From: Streptomyces sp. Tue6028
Lineage (GTDB): Bacteria; Actinomycetota; Actinomycetes; Streptomycetales; Streptomycetaceae
Reading direction: 5' to 3'
Assembly (NCBI RefSeq): GCF_002300165.1
Contig: NZ_MLCE01000031.1
Span: 1-64,000 of the forward strand
Length of the DNA: 64,000 bases
Of the stretch, positions 24,346 through 33,319 are shown one piece after another (position 1 is the first letter of the stretch; every line of letters starts with the position of its first letter). The notes beneath the pieces are model-generated. The model had not been told where the DNA came from, made no database searches, and saw nothing but the letters and a program-made list of their open reading frames with translations. Position numbers and translations under genes: made by a program.

Positions 24346-25353
24346 ATGGCGACAGTCCCGACCGCCCTCGCCGGCCGCCACTTCCTCAAGGAGCTGGACT
24401 TCACCGAGGAGGAGTTCCGCGGACTGATCGAGCTGGCCGCCGAGCTCAAGGCGGCCAAGAAGGCGGGGACCGAGACCCAGTACCTGCGGGGCAGGAACAT
24501 CGCGCTGATCTTCGAGAAGACCTCCACGCGCACCCGCTGTGCGTTCGAGGTGGCCGCCGCGGACCAGGGTGCCTCGACGACCTACCTCGACCCCTCCGGC
24601 TCGCAGATAGGGCACAAGGAGTCCGTGAAGGACACCGCCCGCGTCCTCGGCCGGATGTTCGACGCCATCCAGTACCGGGGGGACAGCCAGGCGTCCGTCG
24701 AGGAGCTCGCCGCCTACGCGGGCGTGCCCGTCTACAACGGCCTGACGGACGACTGGCACCCCACCCAGATGCTCGCCGACGTGCTCACCATGACCGAGCA
24801 CTGCGCCAAGCCGCTGGACGAGATCGCCTTCGCCTACCTGGGCGACGCCCGCTTCAACATGGGCAACTCGTACCTGATCACCGGCGCGCTGCTGGGCATG
24901 GACGTCCGCATCGTCGCCCCGCGGGCCTACTGGCCCGCCGACGAGATCGTCGCGCGCGCCCGCAAGCTCGCCGAGCGCAGCGGCGGCCGCGTCACGCTGA
25001 CCGAGATCCCCTCCGAAGGGGTCGCCGGCGTCGACTTCGTCGCGACCGACGTCTGGGTCTCCATGGGCGAGCCCAAGGAGGTGTGGGACGAGCGCATCGG
25101 CGCCCTGTCCCCGTACGCAGTGACGATGGACGTCCTGCGGCTCACCGGCAACCCCGCCGTCAAGTTCCTGCACTGCCTGCCCGCCTTCCACGACCTCGGC
25201 ACCAAGGTCGGCCGCGAGCTGTACGAGACCCACGGCCTGGACTCCCTGGAGGTCACCGACGAGGTCTTCGAGTCGGCGCACTCGGTCGTCTTCGACGAGG
25301 CGGAGAACCGGCTGCACACCATCAAGGCGATCCTCGTCGCCACACTCGCCTGA
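24346..25353 (+). CDS. argF: ornithine carbamoyltransferase
   Basis: A 335-residue transcarbamylase interconverting citrulline plus phosphate and ornithine plus carbamoyl phosphate. Key motifs are present: the carbamoyl phosphate site STRTR (in EKTSTRTRCAFE, about 58), DDWHPTQMLAD near 133, SMGEPKE near 240 and HCLPAFHD near 275. GGAG lies upstream of the ATG. Placed right after arginine deiminase, it probably runs in the catabolic (ArcB) direction, although sequence alone cannot separate ArgF from ArcB. No other arginine biosynthesis gene is nearby. Confidence 0.93.
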   Translation: MATVPTALAGRHFLKELDFTEEEFRGLIELAAELKAAKKAGTETQYLRGRNIALIFEKTSTRTRCAFEVAAADQGASTTYLDPSGSQIGHKESVKDTARVLGRMFDAIQYRGDSQASVEELAAYAGVPVYNGLTDDWHPTQMLADVLTMTEHCAKPLDEIAFAYLGDARFNMGNSYLITGALLGMDVRIVAPRAYWPADEIVARARKLAERSGGRVTLTEIPSEGVAGVDFVATDVWVSMGEPKEVWDERIGALSPYAVTMDVLRLTGNPAVKFLHCLPAFHDLGTKVGRELYETHGLDSLEVTDEVFESAHSVVFDEAENRLHTIKAILVATLA

Positions 25354-25378
25354 CCGCGGGGCCGGTCGCGCCCCGCGG
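25354..25378. terminator. hairpin after argF
   Basis: CCGCGGGGC (25354-25362) pairs with GCCCCGCGG (25370-25378) across a 7-base loop, directly after the argF stop codon. It is probably an intrinsic terminator separating argF from the permease gene 290 bp away. Confidence 0.55.
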
Positions 25379-25643
25379 CGCCCTGGTCCCGGCACGGCCC
25401 GCGCCGTGCATGCCGCCGGCCCCGGTGTCACCCGATCCGCGCGTGGAGCCCCGGCCCCGGCGGTACGCGCGCCGCGCAGGGCGCCTCCGTCCGGCGGGGC
25501 CCGCGAGACGTGTCGTACGCCGGTCGGGAATGCCGACGCGTCTCGCACACCGGCCCGACCTGCCCGTACCATCCTCGACGGCCCCGGAACCACCCCTTCC
25601 GTAGCCGTCGCGCGGACAACCCAGCCGCACCCGCACCACCGAA

Positions 25644-27125
25644 ATGAGCACCACCCGCATGCCCGCTCCCACCCTCAGGCCCACCCGCCGCGTCAAGTCC
25701 CCCGAGCTGCTGATCGCCGAATCCGGCGCGGACCTCGACGGGCACGGACTCAAGCGCACCATGGGTCTCTTCCAGCTCATCTGCTTCGGCGTCGGCGCGA
25801 TCGTCGGCACCGGCATCTTCGTCGGCCTGTCCGACTCGGTCGCCCAGGCCGGACCCGCCGTGGTCGTGTCCTTCATCCTCGCCGCCATCACCTGCGTCTT
25901 CACCGCGTTCGCGTTCGCGGAGCTCGGCGGCGCGATCCCGGTCTCGGGCTCGTCCTACTCCTTCGCCTACGCCGGACTCGGCGAGGGCACCGCCTTCCTG
26001 GTCGGCTGGTGCCTGCTCCTGGAGTACGGCGTCTCCGTGTCGGCCGTGGCGGTCGGCTGGAGCCAGTACGTGAACGAACTGCTCGGCAGCCTCACCGGCG
26101 CCCAGCTTCCCGCCGCGCTCTCCGCGGGCCCGTCGGACGGCGGGATCGTCAACCTCCCCGCGGTCATCGTGATCGCACTGGCGTCGGTCCTGCTGGTGCG
26201 CGGCGTGCGCGAGAGCGCGCGGGCGACCGCCACGATGGCCGTGCTCAAGCTCGTCGTCCTCGTCGTGTTCTGCGCCGTCGGCTTCAGCGCCTTCCAGGAC
26301 GGCAACCTCACCCCGTTCTCCCCGGCGGGACTCGGCGGCATCGGCGCGGGCACCACCGCCGCCTTCTTCTCCTACATCGGCTTCGACGCGATCACCACCG
26401 CCGGCGAGGAGGCCAAGAACCCGCGCCGCAACATCCCCATCGCCATCCTGGTCTGCATCGGCCTGGTCACACTGCTCTACTGCGCGGTCGCCCTCGCGGC
26501 GATCGGCGCCATCGGCGGGGACGAGGTCGGCGGCCGCCCCGCCGCGCTGTCGTACGTCGTGAACGAGGTCACCGGCTCCTCGGTCGGCGGCGGGGTCATC
26601 GCCTTCGGCGCCGTGGTCGCCATCGCGTCGGTGGTCCTCGCGGTCATGTACGGCCAGACCCGCATCCTCATGTCGATGTCCCGCGACGGCCTCATCCCGC
26701 GGGTCTTCGAGCGGGTCTCCCCGAGGACCTCGACGCCCGTCGCCGGCACGCTGATCGTCGCGATCGTGTTCGCGATCCCCGCGGCCTTCGCGTCCCTGGA
26801 CTCCGTGGTCAACCTGTGCACCATCGGGACCCTCGCCGTGATGGCCGCCGTGAACATCGCCGTGATCGCGCTGCGCCGCTCGGAGCCGGGCCTGGCGCGC
26901 ACGTTCCGGGTGCCGCTCTACCCCGTCGTGCCCCTGCTCGGCGTGGGCTTCTGCCTCTACCTGATGTACGAGACGGGCTGGACGACCTGGATCCAGTTCG
27001 CCTGCTTCCTCGCCGCCGGACTCCTGGTCTACGTGCTCTACGGGCGCCGCAACTCACGGCTGGCGGCCCGGGCCGCGGCGACGGCTACGCAGGCCGTCGC
27101 TGACGAGGTACCACAGGCAGTCTGA
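25644..27125 (+). CDS. APC-superfamily cationic amino acid permease
   Basis: A 493-residue transporter with about twelve to fourteen membrane helices. It is most like the CAT family of the APC superfamily, with FGVGAIVGTGIFVGLSDSVAQAGPAVVVSFILA near the N-terminus as the substrate-binding first helix and GFDAITTAGEEAKNP near 245. CAT-type carriers move arginine, lysine or related cations, which fits the neighbouring arginine deiminase and carbamoyltransferase. ATG 25644 is used, and MPAPT five codons later is an alternative. Its last 41 bp overlap the convergent ATP-binding protein gene. Confidence 0.9.
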   Translation: MSTTRMPAPTLRPTRRVKSPELLIAESGADLDGHGLKRTMGLFQLICFGVGAIVGTGIFVGLSDSVAQAGPAVVVSFILAAITCVFTAFAFAELGGAIPVSGSSYSFAYAGLGEGTAFLVGWCLLLEYGVSVSAVAVGWSQYVNELLGSLTGAQLPAALSAGPSDGGIVNLPAVIVIALASVLLVRGVRESARATATMAVLKLVVLVVFCAVGFSAFQDGNLTPFSPAGLGGIGAGTTAAFFSYIGFDAITTAGEEAKNPRRNIPIAILVCIGLVTLLYCAVALAAIGAIGGDEVGGRPAALSYVVNEVTGSSVGGGVIAFGAVVAIASVVLAVMYGQTRILMSMSRDGLIPRVFERVSPRTSTPVAGTLIVAIVFAIPAAFASLDSVVNLCTIGTLAVMAAVNIAVIALRRSEPGLARTFRVPLYPVVPLLGVGFCLYLMYETGWTTWIQFACFLAAGLLVYVLYGRRNSRLAARAAATATQAVADEVPQAV

Positions 27126-27537
27126 ACCAGACCGCCTTGCCCGTGTCGGTGGGGCGGTGGCCGCAGGACGAGCTCAGGGTGCGGATCAGCAGCAGACCGC
27201 GCCCGTGCTCCTGCCAGGGGTCCGGCTCCCCGACCGGGTGGGGGACCGTGAGGTGGCCCGGCGGCGCCGGGTCCGGGTCGTGCACCTCGACCCGGCAGCC
27301 GGTCGGCAGCAGCTCCACGACCAGCTCTATGGGGCCGGTGCCCGCGGTGTGCTCCACCGCGTTCGCGACCAGCTCCGCGGTGAGCAGCTCCGCCGTGTCG
27401 CTGTCGGCCGCGTGCTCCAGCTCGGCCAGTGCCGTCCGCACCAGAGCACGCGCGACGGGCACGGCCGCGACGGTGTGCGGCAGCGCGATGCGCCAGGAGG
27501 CGGGGGCCGGGGTGTCGTGCAAGGCGAGTCCGTTCAT
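27085..27537 (-). CDS. RsbW-like ATP-binding protein (HATPase_c)
   Basis: A 150-residue single-domain GHKL ATPase. The N box is ELVANAVEHTAG near 52-63, and the G box is HGRGLLLIRTL near 112-122. Such solo HATPase proteins are numerous in Streptomyces and act as anti-sigma factors or serine kinases of the RsbW/SpoIIAB type. No sigma factor or anti-anti-sigma gene is adjacent, so its partner is unknown. The ATG at 27537 is clear. The C-terminal coding end overlaps the permease gene tail to tail. Confidence 0.88.
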   Translation of the reverse strand: MNGLALHDTPAPASWRIALPHTVAAVPVARALVRTALAELEHAADSDTAELLTAELVANAVEHTAGTGPIELVVELLPTGCRVEVHDPDPAPPGHLTVPHPVGEPDPWQEHGRGLLLIRTLSSSCGHRPTDTGKAVWFRLPVVPRQRRPA

Positions 27538-27823
27538 GGAGCAGCCTGTCCTGCTTTCAACCTCAGGAATGGTACGGCGCCGCCGGGCGGAGGCGGTCGG
27601 CGGGCCGTTCGGGGACCTTCCGGTGGTGCTGCGGGACGTCGGTCGGTGATCCGCCGGGACGTTCGCCCCGGCATGAGGGTGCGTACCCAGGTGGACGCCC
27701 CGTCGCTCCGAGGTGCTCCAGCCGTTACGCGGCTATCGAGGAACGGTGACTCGGTGACGGTGCGCTGTCGCATCGTGACGACGAGGCGCGAGGCCGGACA
27801 CGCCGCCCGGGCTATTGCGTGGT

Positions 27824-27858
27824 CGTGACGACAGTCACGGATCGGTGATAACTTCGTG
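27824..27858. promoter_or_regulatory. operator/promoter site 1 of the aromatic-CoA locus
   Basis: CGTGACGACAGTCACG (27824-27839) is a palindrome with 6-bp arms, followed by CGGTGATAAC (27843-27852). Nearly the same string occurs at 36642-36675 before the other half of the locus. It lies 84 bp before the enoyl-CoA hydratase start. Binding by the PaaX-type regulator encoded at 34047 is inferred. Apart from this site and an imperfect GTGACGAC copy near 27775, the 404-bp gap 27538-27941 shows nothing else. Confidence 0.65.
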
Positions 27859-27941
27859 AGGGAAGAGCCCTCCGGCACCCGCCGCCCGACTCCCTCCCAC
27901 AGGCCGCAGACCGCCGCCCCCGCCCGAGGAGGCCGCACGTC

Positions 27942-28769
27942 ATGAGTCCCTTCACCGGATCCGCCGCCCGCACCTCCGACTGGCAGCACCTCAGGTGCGA
28001 GATCTCCGACGGGGTCGCCACGGTCACGCTGGCCCGCCCCGAGAAACTCAACGCGCTCACCTTCGGCGCCTACGCCGACCTGCGCGACCTGCTCGCCGAG
28101 CTGTCCCGCGAGAGGTCGGTCCGCGCCCTGGTGCTGGCGGGCGAGGGCCGCGGCTTCTGCTCCGGCGGTGACGTCGACGAGATCATCGGCGCCACCCTCG
28201 CCATGGACACCGCCCAGCTCCTCGACTTCAACCGGATGACCGGCCAGGTCGTCCGCGCCGTACGCGAGTGCCCCTTCCCGGTGATCGCGGCGGTGCACGG
28301 AGTGGCCGCCGGAGCGGGAGCCGTCCTCGCGCTCGCCGCCGACTTCCGGATCGCCGACCCGAGCGCCCGCTTCGCCTTCCTCTTCACCCGTGTCGGACTG
28401 TCCGGCGGCGACATGGGCGCGGCCTACCTGCTGCCCCGGGTGGTCGGACTCGGCCACGCGACCCGGCTGCTCATGCTCGGCGAACCCGTGCGCGCCCCCG
28501 AGGCCGAGCGCATCGGACTGATCAGCGAGATGGCCGACGAGGGCGCCGCCGACGAGACCGCCCAGCGGCTTGCTCACCGCCTCGCCGAGGGCCCGGCCCT
28601 CGCGTACGCCCAGACGAAGGCCCTGCTCACCGCCGAACTGGACATGCCGCTCGCCGCCTCCGTCGAACTCGACGCCTCGACCCAGGCCCTCCTGATGAAC
28701 GGGGAGGACTACGCCGAGTTCCACGCCGCCTTCACGGAGAAGCGGCCGCCGAAGTGGCGGGGGCGATAG
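27942..28769 (+). CDS. enoyl-CoA hydratase/isomerase family protein
   Basis: A 275-residue crotonase-fold enzyme. The oxyanion-hole motifs are visible at about 65-75 (GEGRGFCSGGDV) and about 108-122 (AVHGVAAGAGAVLALAADFRIA). One acidic residue used for hydration lies in the FTRVGLSGGDMGA region. GAGGAGG precedes the ATG. It is followed after two bases by the monooxygenase/reductase gene, so they form one operon. In the 2-aminobenzoyl-CoA pathway such an enzyme would act in the beta-oxidation-like steps after ring reduction. Confidence 0.9.
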   Translation: MSPFTGSAARTSDWQHLRCEISDGVATVTLARPEKLNALTFGAYADLRDLLAELSRERSVRALVLAGEGRGFCSGGDVDEIIGATLAMDTAQLLDFNRMTGQVVRAVRECPFPVIAAVHGVAAGAGAVLALAADFRIADPSARFAFLFTRVGLSGGDMGAAYLLPRVVGLGHATRLLMLGEPVRAPEAERIGLISEMADEGAADETAQRLAHRLAEGPALAYAQTKALLTAELDMPLAASVELDASTQALLMNGEDYAEFHAAFTEKRPPKWRGR

Positions 28770-28771
28770 CC

Positions 28772-31105
28772 ATGACGACACCGCGCGACACGGCGACGGC
28801 GACGCACGACGGCACCTCCGGACGGCCGGGCGACCCCCTGCGGGTCGCCGTGATCGGAGGCGGGCCCGGCGGACTGTACGCCGCCGCGCTGCTCAAGCGC
28901 CTCGATCCGCGCCGCGAGATCACCGTCTGGGAACGCAACGCCCCCGACGACACCTTCGGCTTCGGTGTCGTGCTCTCCGACGAGACGCTCGGCGGCATCG
29001 AGCACGCCGACCCGGTCGTGTACGCGTCGCTCCAGGACGAGTTCGTGCGCTGGGACGACATCGACATCGTGCACCGCTCGGTCCGTCACACCTCCGGCGG
29101 CCACGGCTTCGCCGCCCTCGGACGGCGCAGGCTCCTGGAGATCCTGCACGACCGCTGCCGCTCGCTCGGCGTCGACCTCCGCTTCCGGGCACCGGCCCCA
29201 CCCGTGGCCGAGCTCATGGCGACCCACGACCTCGTGATCGCCGCCGACGGCGTGCACAGCGCCACCCGGACCGCCCACGCCGACGTGTTCGGGCCGTCCG
29301 TCGAGGAGCACCGCTGCCGTTACATCTGGCTCGCCGCCGACTTCGCCTTCGACGCCTTCCGCTTCGAGATCGCCGAGACCGAACACGGCGTGATGCAGCT
29401 GCACGGCTACCCGTACGCCCCCGACGCCTCCACCGTCATCGTGGAGATGCGCGAGGAGGTGTGGCGCGCGGCCGGCTTCGCGGACCTCGACGAGGAGCAG
29501 TCCGTCGAACAGTGCGGGAAGATCTTCGCGGACACCCTCGGCGGCCGGCCGCTGCGGTCGAACAAGTCCGCCTGGACGACCTTCCGCACCGTCGTCAACG
29601 ACCACTGGTCGCACGAGAACCTGGTCCTGCTCGGCGACGCCGCGCACACCGCGCACTTCTCCATCGGCTCCGGCACCAAGCTCGCCGTCGAGGACGCGCT
29701 CGCGCTCGCCGCCTGCCTGGAGGAACAGCCCGGCCTCACCCAGGCCCTCGCCGCCTACGAGGAGGAGCGGCGGCCGGTCGTCGCCTCCACCCAGCGGGCC
29801 GCCCGCGCCAGCCTGGAGTGGTTCGAGGACATCCGCTTCCATCTCGGCCAGCCCGCCCGGCAGTTCGCCTTCAACCTGCTCACCCGCAGCCGCCGCGTCA
29901 CCCACGACAACCTGCGGCTGCGCGACGCGCGCTTCACGGAGTCGGTGGAGCGCGAGTTCGGCTGCCCGCCGGGGACACCCCCGATGTTCACGCCGTTCCG
30001 GATGCGTGGCCTGACCCTGCGCAACCGCGTCGTCGTCTCACCCATGGACATGTACTCGGCCGTCGACGGCGTCCCCGGTGACTTCCACCTCGTCCACCTG
30101 GGCGCGCGGGCACTGGGCGGCGCCGGCCTGGTGATGACCGAGATGGTGTGCGTGAGCGCCGAGGGCCGCATCACCCCCGGGTGCGCGGGCATGTACACCC
30201 ACCGACAGGCCGACTCCTGGCGGCGGATCATCGAATTCGTGCACCGGCAGGCCCCCGGCACCGCCATCGGCGTGCAGCTCGGCCACGCCGGGCGCAAAGG
30301 GTCGACGAAGCTGATGTGGGAGGGCATCGACGAGCCCCTGGACGACGGCAACTGGCCCCTCGTGGCGGCCTCCCCGATCCCGTACAAGCCGGGGAGCCAG
30401 ACGCCCCGCGAGCTGTCCCGCGCCCAGCTCACCGATCTGCGCGAGCAGTTCGTGTCGGCCGCCTGGCGGGCCGCACGCTGCGGCTTCGACCTGCTCGAAC
30501 TGCACTGCGCCCACGGCTATCTGCTCTCCGGCTTCCTGTCGCCGCTGACCAACAGGCGTACCGACGGATACGGCGGCGACCTCGCCCGGCGGCTGCGCTT
30601 CCCGCTCGAGGTCTTCGACGCCGTACGCGCCGTGTGGCCCGAGGAGCGGCCCATGACCGTCCGTATCTCCGCCACCGACTGGGCGGACGGCGGCACCACC
30701 GGCGACGATGCCGTGGAGATCGCGCGGGCCTTCGCCGCGCACGGCGCCGACGCGGTCGACGTGTCGACGGGGCAGGTGGTGTCGGACGAGCGGCCCGACT
30801 ACGGCCGGTCCTACCAGACGCCGTACGCCGACCGGATCCGCCACGAGACCGGCGTCCCGGTGATCGCCGTCGGCGCGATCTCCTCCTGGGACGACGTCAA
30901 CTCCCTGGTCCTGGCGGGACGCACGGACCTGTGCGCGCTCGCCCGACCGCACCTCTACGACCCCCACTGGACCCTGCACGCGGCGGCCGAGCAGGGGTAC
31001 GACGGCCCGGGGGTCGCCTGGCCGATGCCCTACCGGGCGGGCAGCAGGCCTCCGCGGACCGGACGCACCGACGCCCCCAAGCCCCGCCTCACGCTGGGTA
31101 CTTGA
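28772..31105 (+). CDS. 2-aminobenzoyl-CoA monooxygenase/reductase-like fusion
   Basis: A 777-residue two-domain flavoprotein. The N-terminal half (about 20-400) is a group A FAD monooxygenase: VAVIGGGPGGLYAA, then LLGDAAHTAHFSIGSGTKLAVEDA. The C-terminal half (about 405-750) is an old-yellow-enzyme FMN reductase: FRMRGLTLRNRVVVSPM, QLGHAGRKGS, ELHCAHGYLLSGFLSPLTN. The only architecture I know with this fusion is 2-aminobenzoyl-CoA monooxygenase/reductase and the related salicylyl-CoA hydroxylases. It would hydroxylate and reduce the ring of CoA-activated anthranilate. The CoA ligase at 34905 supports this. Confidence 0.85.
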   Translation: MTTPRDTATATHDGTSGRPGDPLRVAVIGGGPGGLYAAALLKRLDPRREITVWERNAPDDTFGFGVVLSDETLGGIEHADPVVYASLQDEFVRWDDIDIVHRSVRHTSGGHGFAALGRRRLLEILHDRCRSLGVDLRFRAPAPPVAELMATHDLVIAADGVHSATRTAHADVFGPSVEEHRCRYIWLAADFAFDAFRFEIAETEHGVMQLHGYPYAPDASTVIVEMREEVWRAAGFADLDEEQSVEQCGKIFADTLGGRPLRSNKSAWTTFRTVVNDHWSHENLVLLGDAAHTAHFSIGSGTKLAVEDALALAACLEEQPGLTQALAAYEEERRPVVASTQRAARASLEWFEDIRFHLGQPARQFAFNLLTRSRRVTHDNLRLRDARFTESVEREFGCPPGTPPMFTPFRMRGLTLRNRVVVSPMDMYSAVDGVPGDFHLVHLGARALGGAGLVMTEMVCVSAEGRITPGCAGMYTHRQADSWRRIIEFVHRQAPGTAIGVQLGHAGRKGSTKLMWEGIDEPLDDGNWPLVAASPIPYKPGSQTPRELSRAQLTDLREQFVSAAWRAARCGFDLLELHCAHGYLLSGFLSPLTNRRTDGYGGDLARRLRFPLEVFDAVRAVWPEERPMTVRISATDWADGGTTGDDAVEIARAFAAHGADAVDVSTGQVVSDERPDYGRSYQTPYADRIRHETGVPVIAVGAISSWDDVNSLVLAGRTDLCALARPHLYDPHWTLHAAAEQGYDGPGVAWPMPYRAGSRPPRTGRTDAPKPRLTLGT

Positions 31106-31139
31106 GGACGCCGAGGGCCGGAGGAACGGCCGTCGTGGG

Positions 31140-32366
31140 CTACGCGGACAGGTCGGCCATGCCGGCCGTCAGCGTCGCCCCGTCGGCCGGGTCGACCAGG
31201 ATGAACGCACCCGTCCGGCGCACCTCGGCGTAGTCGTCGAGCGCGAGCGGACCGGCGGTGCGCAGCACGATCCTGCCGAGGTCGTTCGCGGTCAGCTCGA
31301 CGGCGCCGCCCAGGTCCTCGACGACCGCCTTCACGGTCCGCGTCGTGTGCTTGACCAGCACCCGGTCACCGACCCGCAGCGCGCGGTCCGCCAGATGGCA
31401 CACCGCCGCCCGGACATCCTGGGTGAGCGCGGGTGCGTGGGGCCCCGCGGTGATCATGTCGCCGCGCGAGACGTCACGCTGATCGGCCAGCCGCAGCGTC
31501 AGGGACTGGGGTGCGCGCGCGATGTCCGCCTCCCGGCCCAGGACGTCGATGCCGGCGATCGCGGAGGTCTCGCCGGACGGATGCACCGTGACGCGATCGC
31601 CGACGCGCAGCGTCCCGGACACCAACTGCCCCGCGTAGTGGCGGACTTCGCCGTGCCGGATCACGTACTGCACGGGGAAGCGCGCCGGAGCGGCCGACTC
31701 GTCGGAGGCCACCGGCACGGTCTCCAGGTGCTCCAGCAGCGCCGGGCCCGTGTACCAGTCCATGTGCGCCGACCGTTCCACCACGTTGTCGCCGCGCAGC
31801 GCGGAGACCGGGACCGGCGTGAAGCCGGGCAGTCCCGACTCGGCGGCGTGGCCCGCGAAGTCCTCGACGATCCGCTCGAAGGTGGCCTCGTCGTAGTCGA
31901 CGAGGTCCATCTTGTTGACGGCGAGGACGACGTGGGGGACGCGGAGGAGGGCGGCGACGGCGGCGTGGCGTCGGGTTTGTTCGATGACGCCGTTGCGGGC
32001 GTCGACGAGGACGACGGCGAGGTCGGCGGTGGAGGCGCCGGTGACCATGTTGCGGGTGTACTGCACGTGGCCGGGGGTGTCGGCGAGGATGAAGCGGCGG
32101 CGCGCGGTGGCGAAGTAGCGGTAGGCGACGTCGATGGTGATGCCCTGTTCGCGTTCGGCGCGCAGGCCGTCGGTGAGGAGGGCGAGGTCGGGTGCGTCCT
32201 GGCCGCGGCTGGCGGAGGCGCGCTCGACGGCCTCCAGCTGGTCGGTGAGGACGGACTTGGAGTCGTGCAGCAGGCGTCCGACGAGGGTGGACTTGCCGTC
32301 GTCCACTGAACCGGCGGTCGCGAAGCGCAGAGTGTCCACGCGTATCGGGGTGTTGATGCTGGTCAT
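31140..32366 (-). CDS. cysN: sulfate adenylyltransferase large subunit (GTPase)
   Basis: A 408-residue EF-Tu-like GTPase. G motifs are intact: GSVDDGKST near 15-23, DTPGHVQYTRN near 90 and NKMDLVDYD near 145. Two beta-barrel domains follow. CysN uses GTP hydrolysis to drive ATP sulfurylase (CysD) to form adenosine 5'-phosphosulfate. The gene is the last of a cysC-cysD-cysN operon. Its ATG lies two bases after the cysD stop codon. No CysC domain is fused, as expected since cysC is separate. Confidence 0.95.
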   Translation of the reverse strand: MTSINTPIRVDTLRFATAGSVDDGKSTLVGRLLHDSKSVLTDQLEAVERASASRGQDAPDLALLTDGLRAEREQGITIDVAYRYFATARRRFILADTPGHVQYTRNMVTGASTADLAVVLVDARNGVIEQTRRHAAVAALLRVPHVVLAVNKMDLVDYDEATFERIVEDFAGHAAESGLPGFTPVPVSALRGDNVVERSAHMDWYTGPALLEHLETVPVASDESAAPARFPVQYVIRHGEVRHYAGQLVSGTLRVGDRVTVHPSGETSAIAGIDVLGREADIARAPQSLTLRLADQRDVSRGDMITAGPHAPALTQDVRAAVCHLADRALRVGDRVLVKHTTRTVKAVVEDLGGAVELTANDLGRIVLRTAGPLALDDYAEVRRTGAFILVDPADGATLTAGMADLSA

Positions 32367-32368
32367 GT

Positions 32369-33319
32369 CTAGAAGTACCCCTCGCGCTTGCGGTCTTCCA
32401 TCGCGGCCTCGGACATCTTGTCGTCGGCGCGGGTGGCGCCGCGTTCGGTGAGTCGGGAGGCGGCGATCTCGGCGATGACGGCGTCGAGTGTGGTGGCGTC
32501 GGAGTCGACGGCGCCGGTGCAGGACATGTCGCCGACGGTGCGGTAGCGCACGAGGCGTTTCTCGACGCTCTCGCCGTCCTTGGGGCCGCCCCATTCGCCG
32601 GCGGTCAGCCACATGCCGGAGCGTTGGAAGACCTCACGGTCGTGGGCGAAGTAGATCTCGGGGAGTTCGATGTGTTCGCGGGCGATGTACTGCCAGACGT
32701 CGAGCTCGGTCCAGTTGCTGAGGGGGAAGACGCGGACGTGTTCGCCGGGGGCGTGGCGGCCGTTGTAGAGCTGCCACAGTTCGGGGCGCTGGCGGCGGGG
32801 GTCCCACTGGGAGAACTCGTCGCGCAGGGAGAAGACGCGTTCTTTGGCGCGGGCTTTTTCCTCGTCGCGGCGGCCGCCGCCGAAGACGGCGTCGAAGCGT
32901 TCGGACTGGATCTTCTCGGTGAGGGGGACGGTCTGCAGGGGGTTGCGGGTGCCGTCGGGGCGTTCGCGCAGTACACCGCGGTCGATGTAGTCCTGGACGG
33001 AGGCGATGTGCAGGCGCAGTCCGTGCTGGGCCACGGTGCGGTCGCGGTATTCCAGGACTTCGGGGAAGTTGTGTCCGGTGTCCACGTGCAGGAGGGAGAA
33101 GGGGACCGCCGCGGGGGCGAAGGCCTTCAGCGCCAGGTGCAGCATGACGATGGAGTCCTTGCCGCCGGAGAAGAGGATCACCGGTCGTTCGAACTCGCCC
33201 GCGACCTCGCGGAAGATGTGGACGGCCTCGGACTCCAGCGCGTCCAGATGCGACAGCGCGAAGCCACGCTCCGACAGGACCGGCACGCCGGGCGCGGCCC
33301 CGGACAGGGTCTGCGTCAT
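32369..33319 (-). CDS. cysD: sulfate adenylyltransferase small subunit
   Basis: A 316-residue PP-loop enzyme of the PAPS reductase-like fold that adenylylates sulfate from ATP. The pyrophosphate loop is FSGGKDSIVMLHLALKA near 50, followed by HVDTGHNFPEVLEYRD near 78 and the signature FGGGRRDEEKARAKER near 145. DVWQYIAREHIELPEIYFAHDREV is also typical. Its ATG overlaps the cysC stop (ATGA), and cysN follows two bases after its stop, a tightly coupled operon. Confidence 0.96.
   Translation of the reverse strand: MTQTLSGAAPGVPVLSERGFALSHLDALESEAVHIFREVAGEFERPVILFSGGKDSIVMLHLALKAFAPAAVPFSLLHVDTGHNFPEVLEYRDRTVAQHGLRLHIASVQDYIDRGVLRERPDGTRNPLQTVPLTEKIQSERFDAVFGGGRRDEEKARAKERVFSLRDEFSQWDPRRQRPELWQLYNGRHAPGEHVRVFPLSNWTELDVWQYIAREHIELPEIYFAHDREVFQRSGMWLTAGEWGGPKDGESVEKRLVRYRTVGDMSCTGAVDSDATTLDAVIAEIAASRLTERGATRADDKMSEAAMEDRKREGYF

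Noticed and set aside
24346..25353. Assigning the carbamoyltransferase firmly as catabolic ArcB
   Set aside because: Motifs do not separate anabolic from catabolic enzymes. Only the neighbour arcA favours catabolism.
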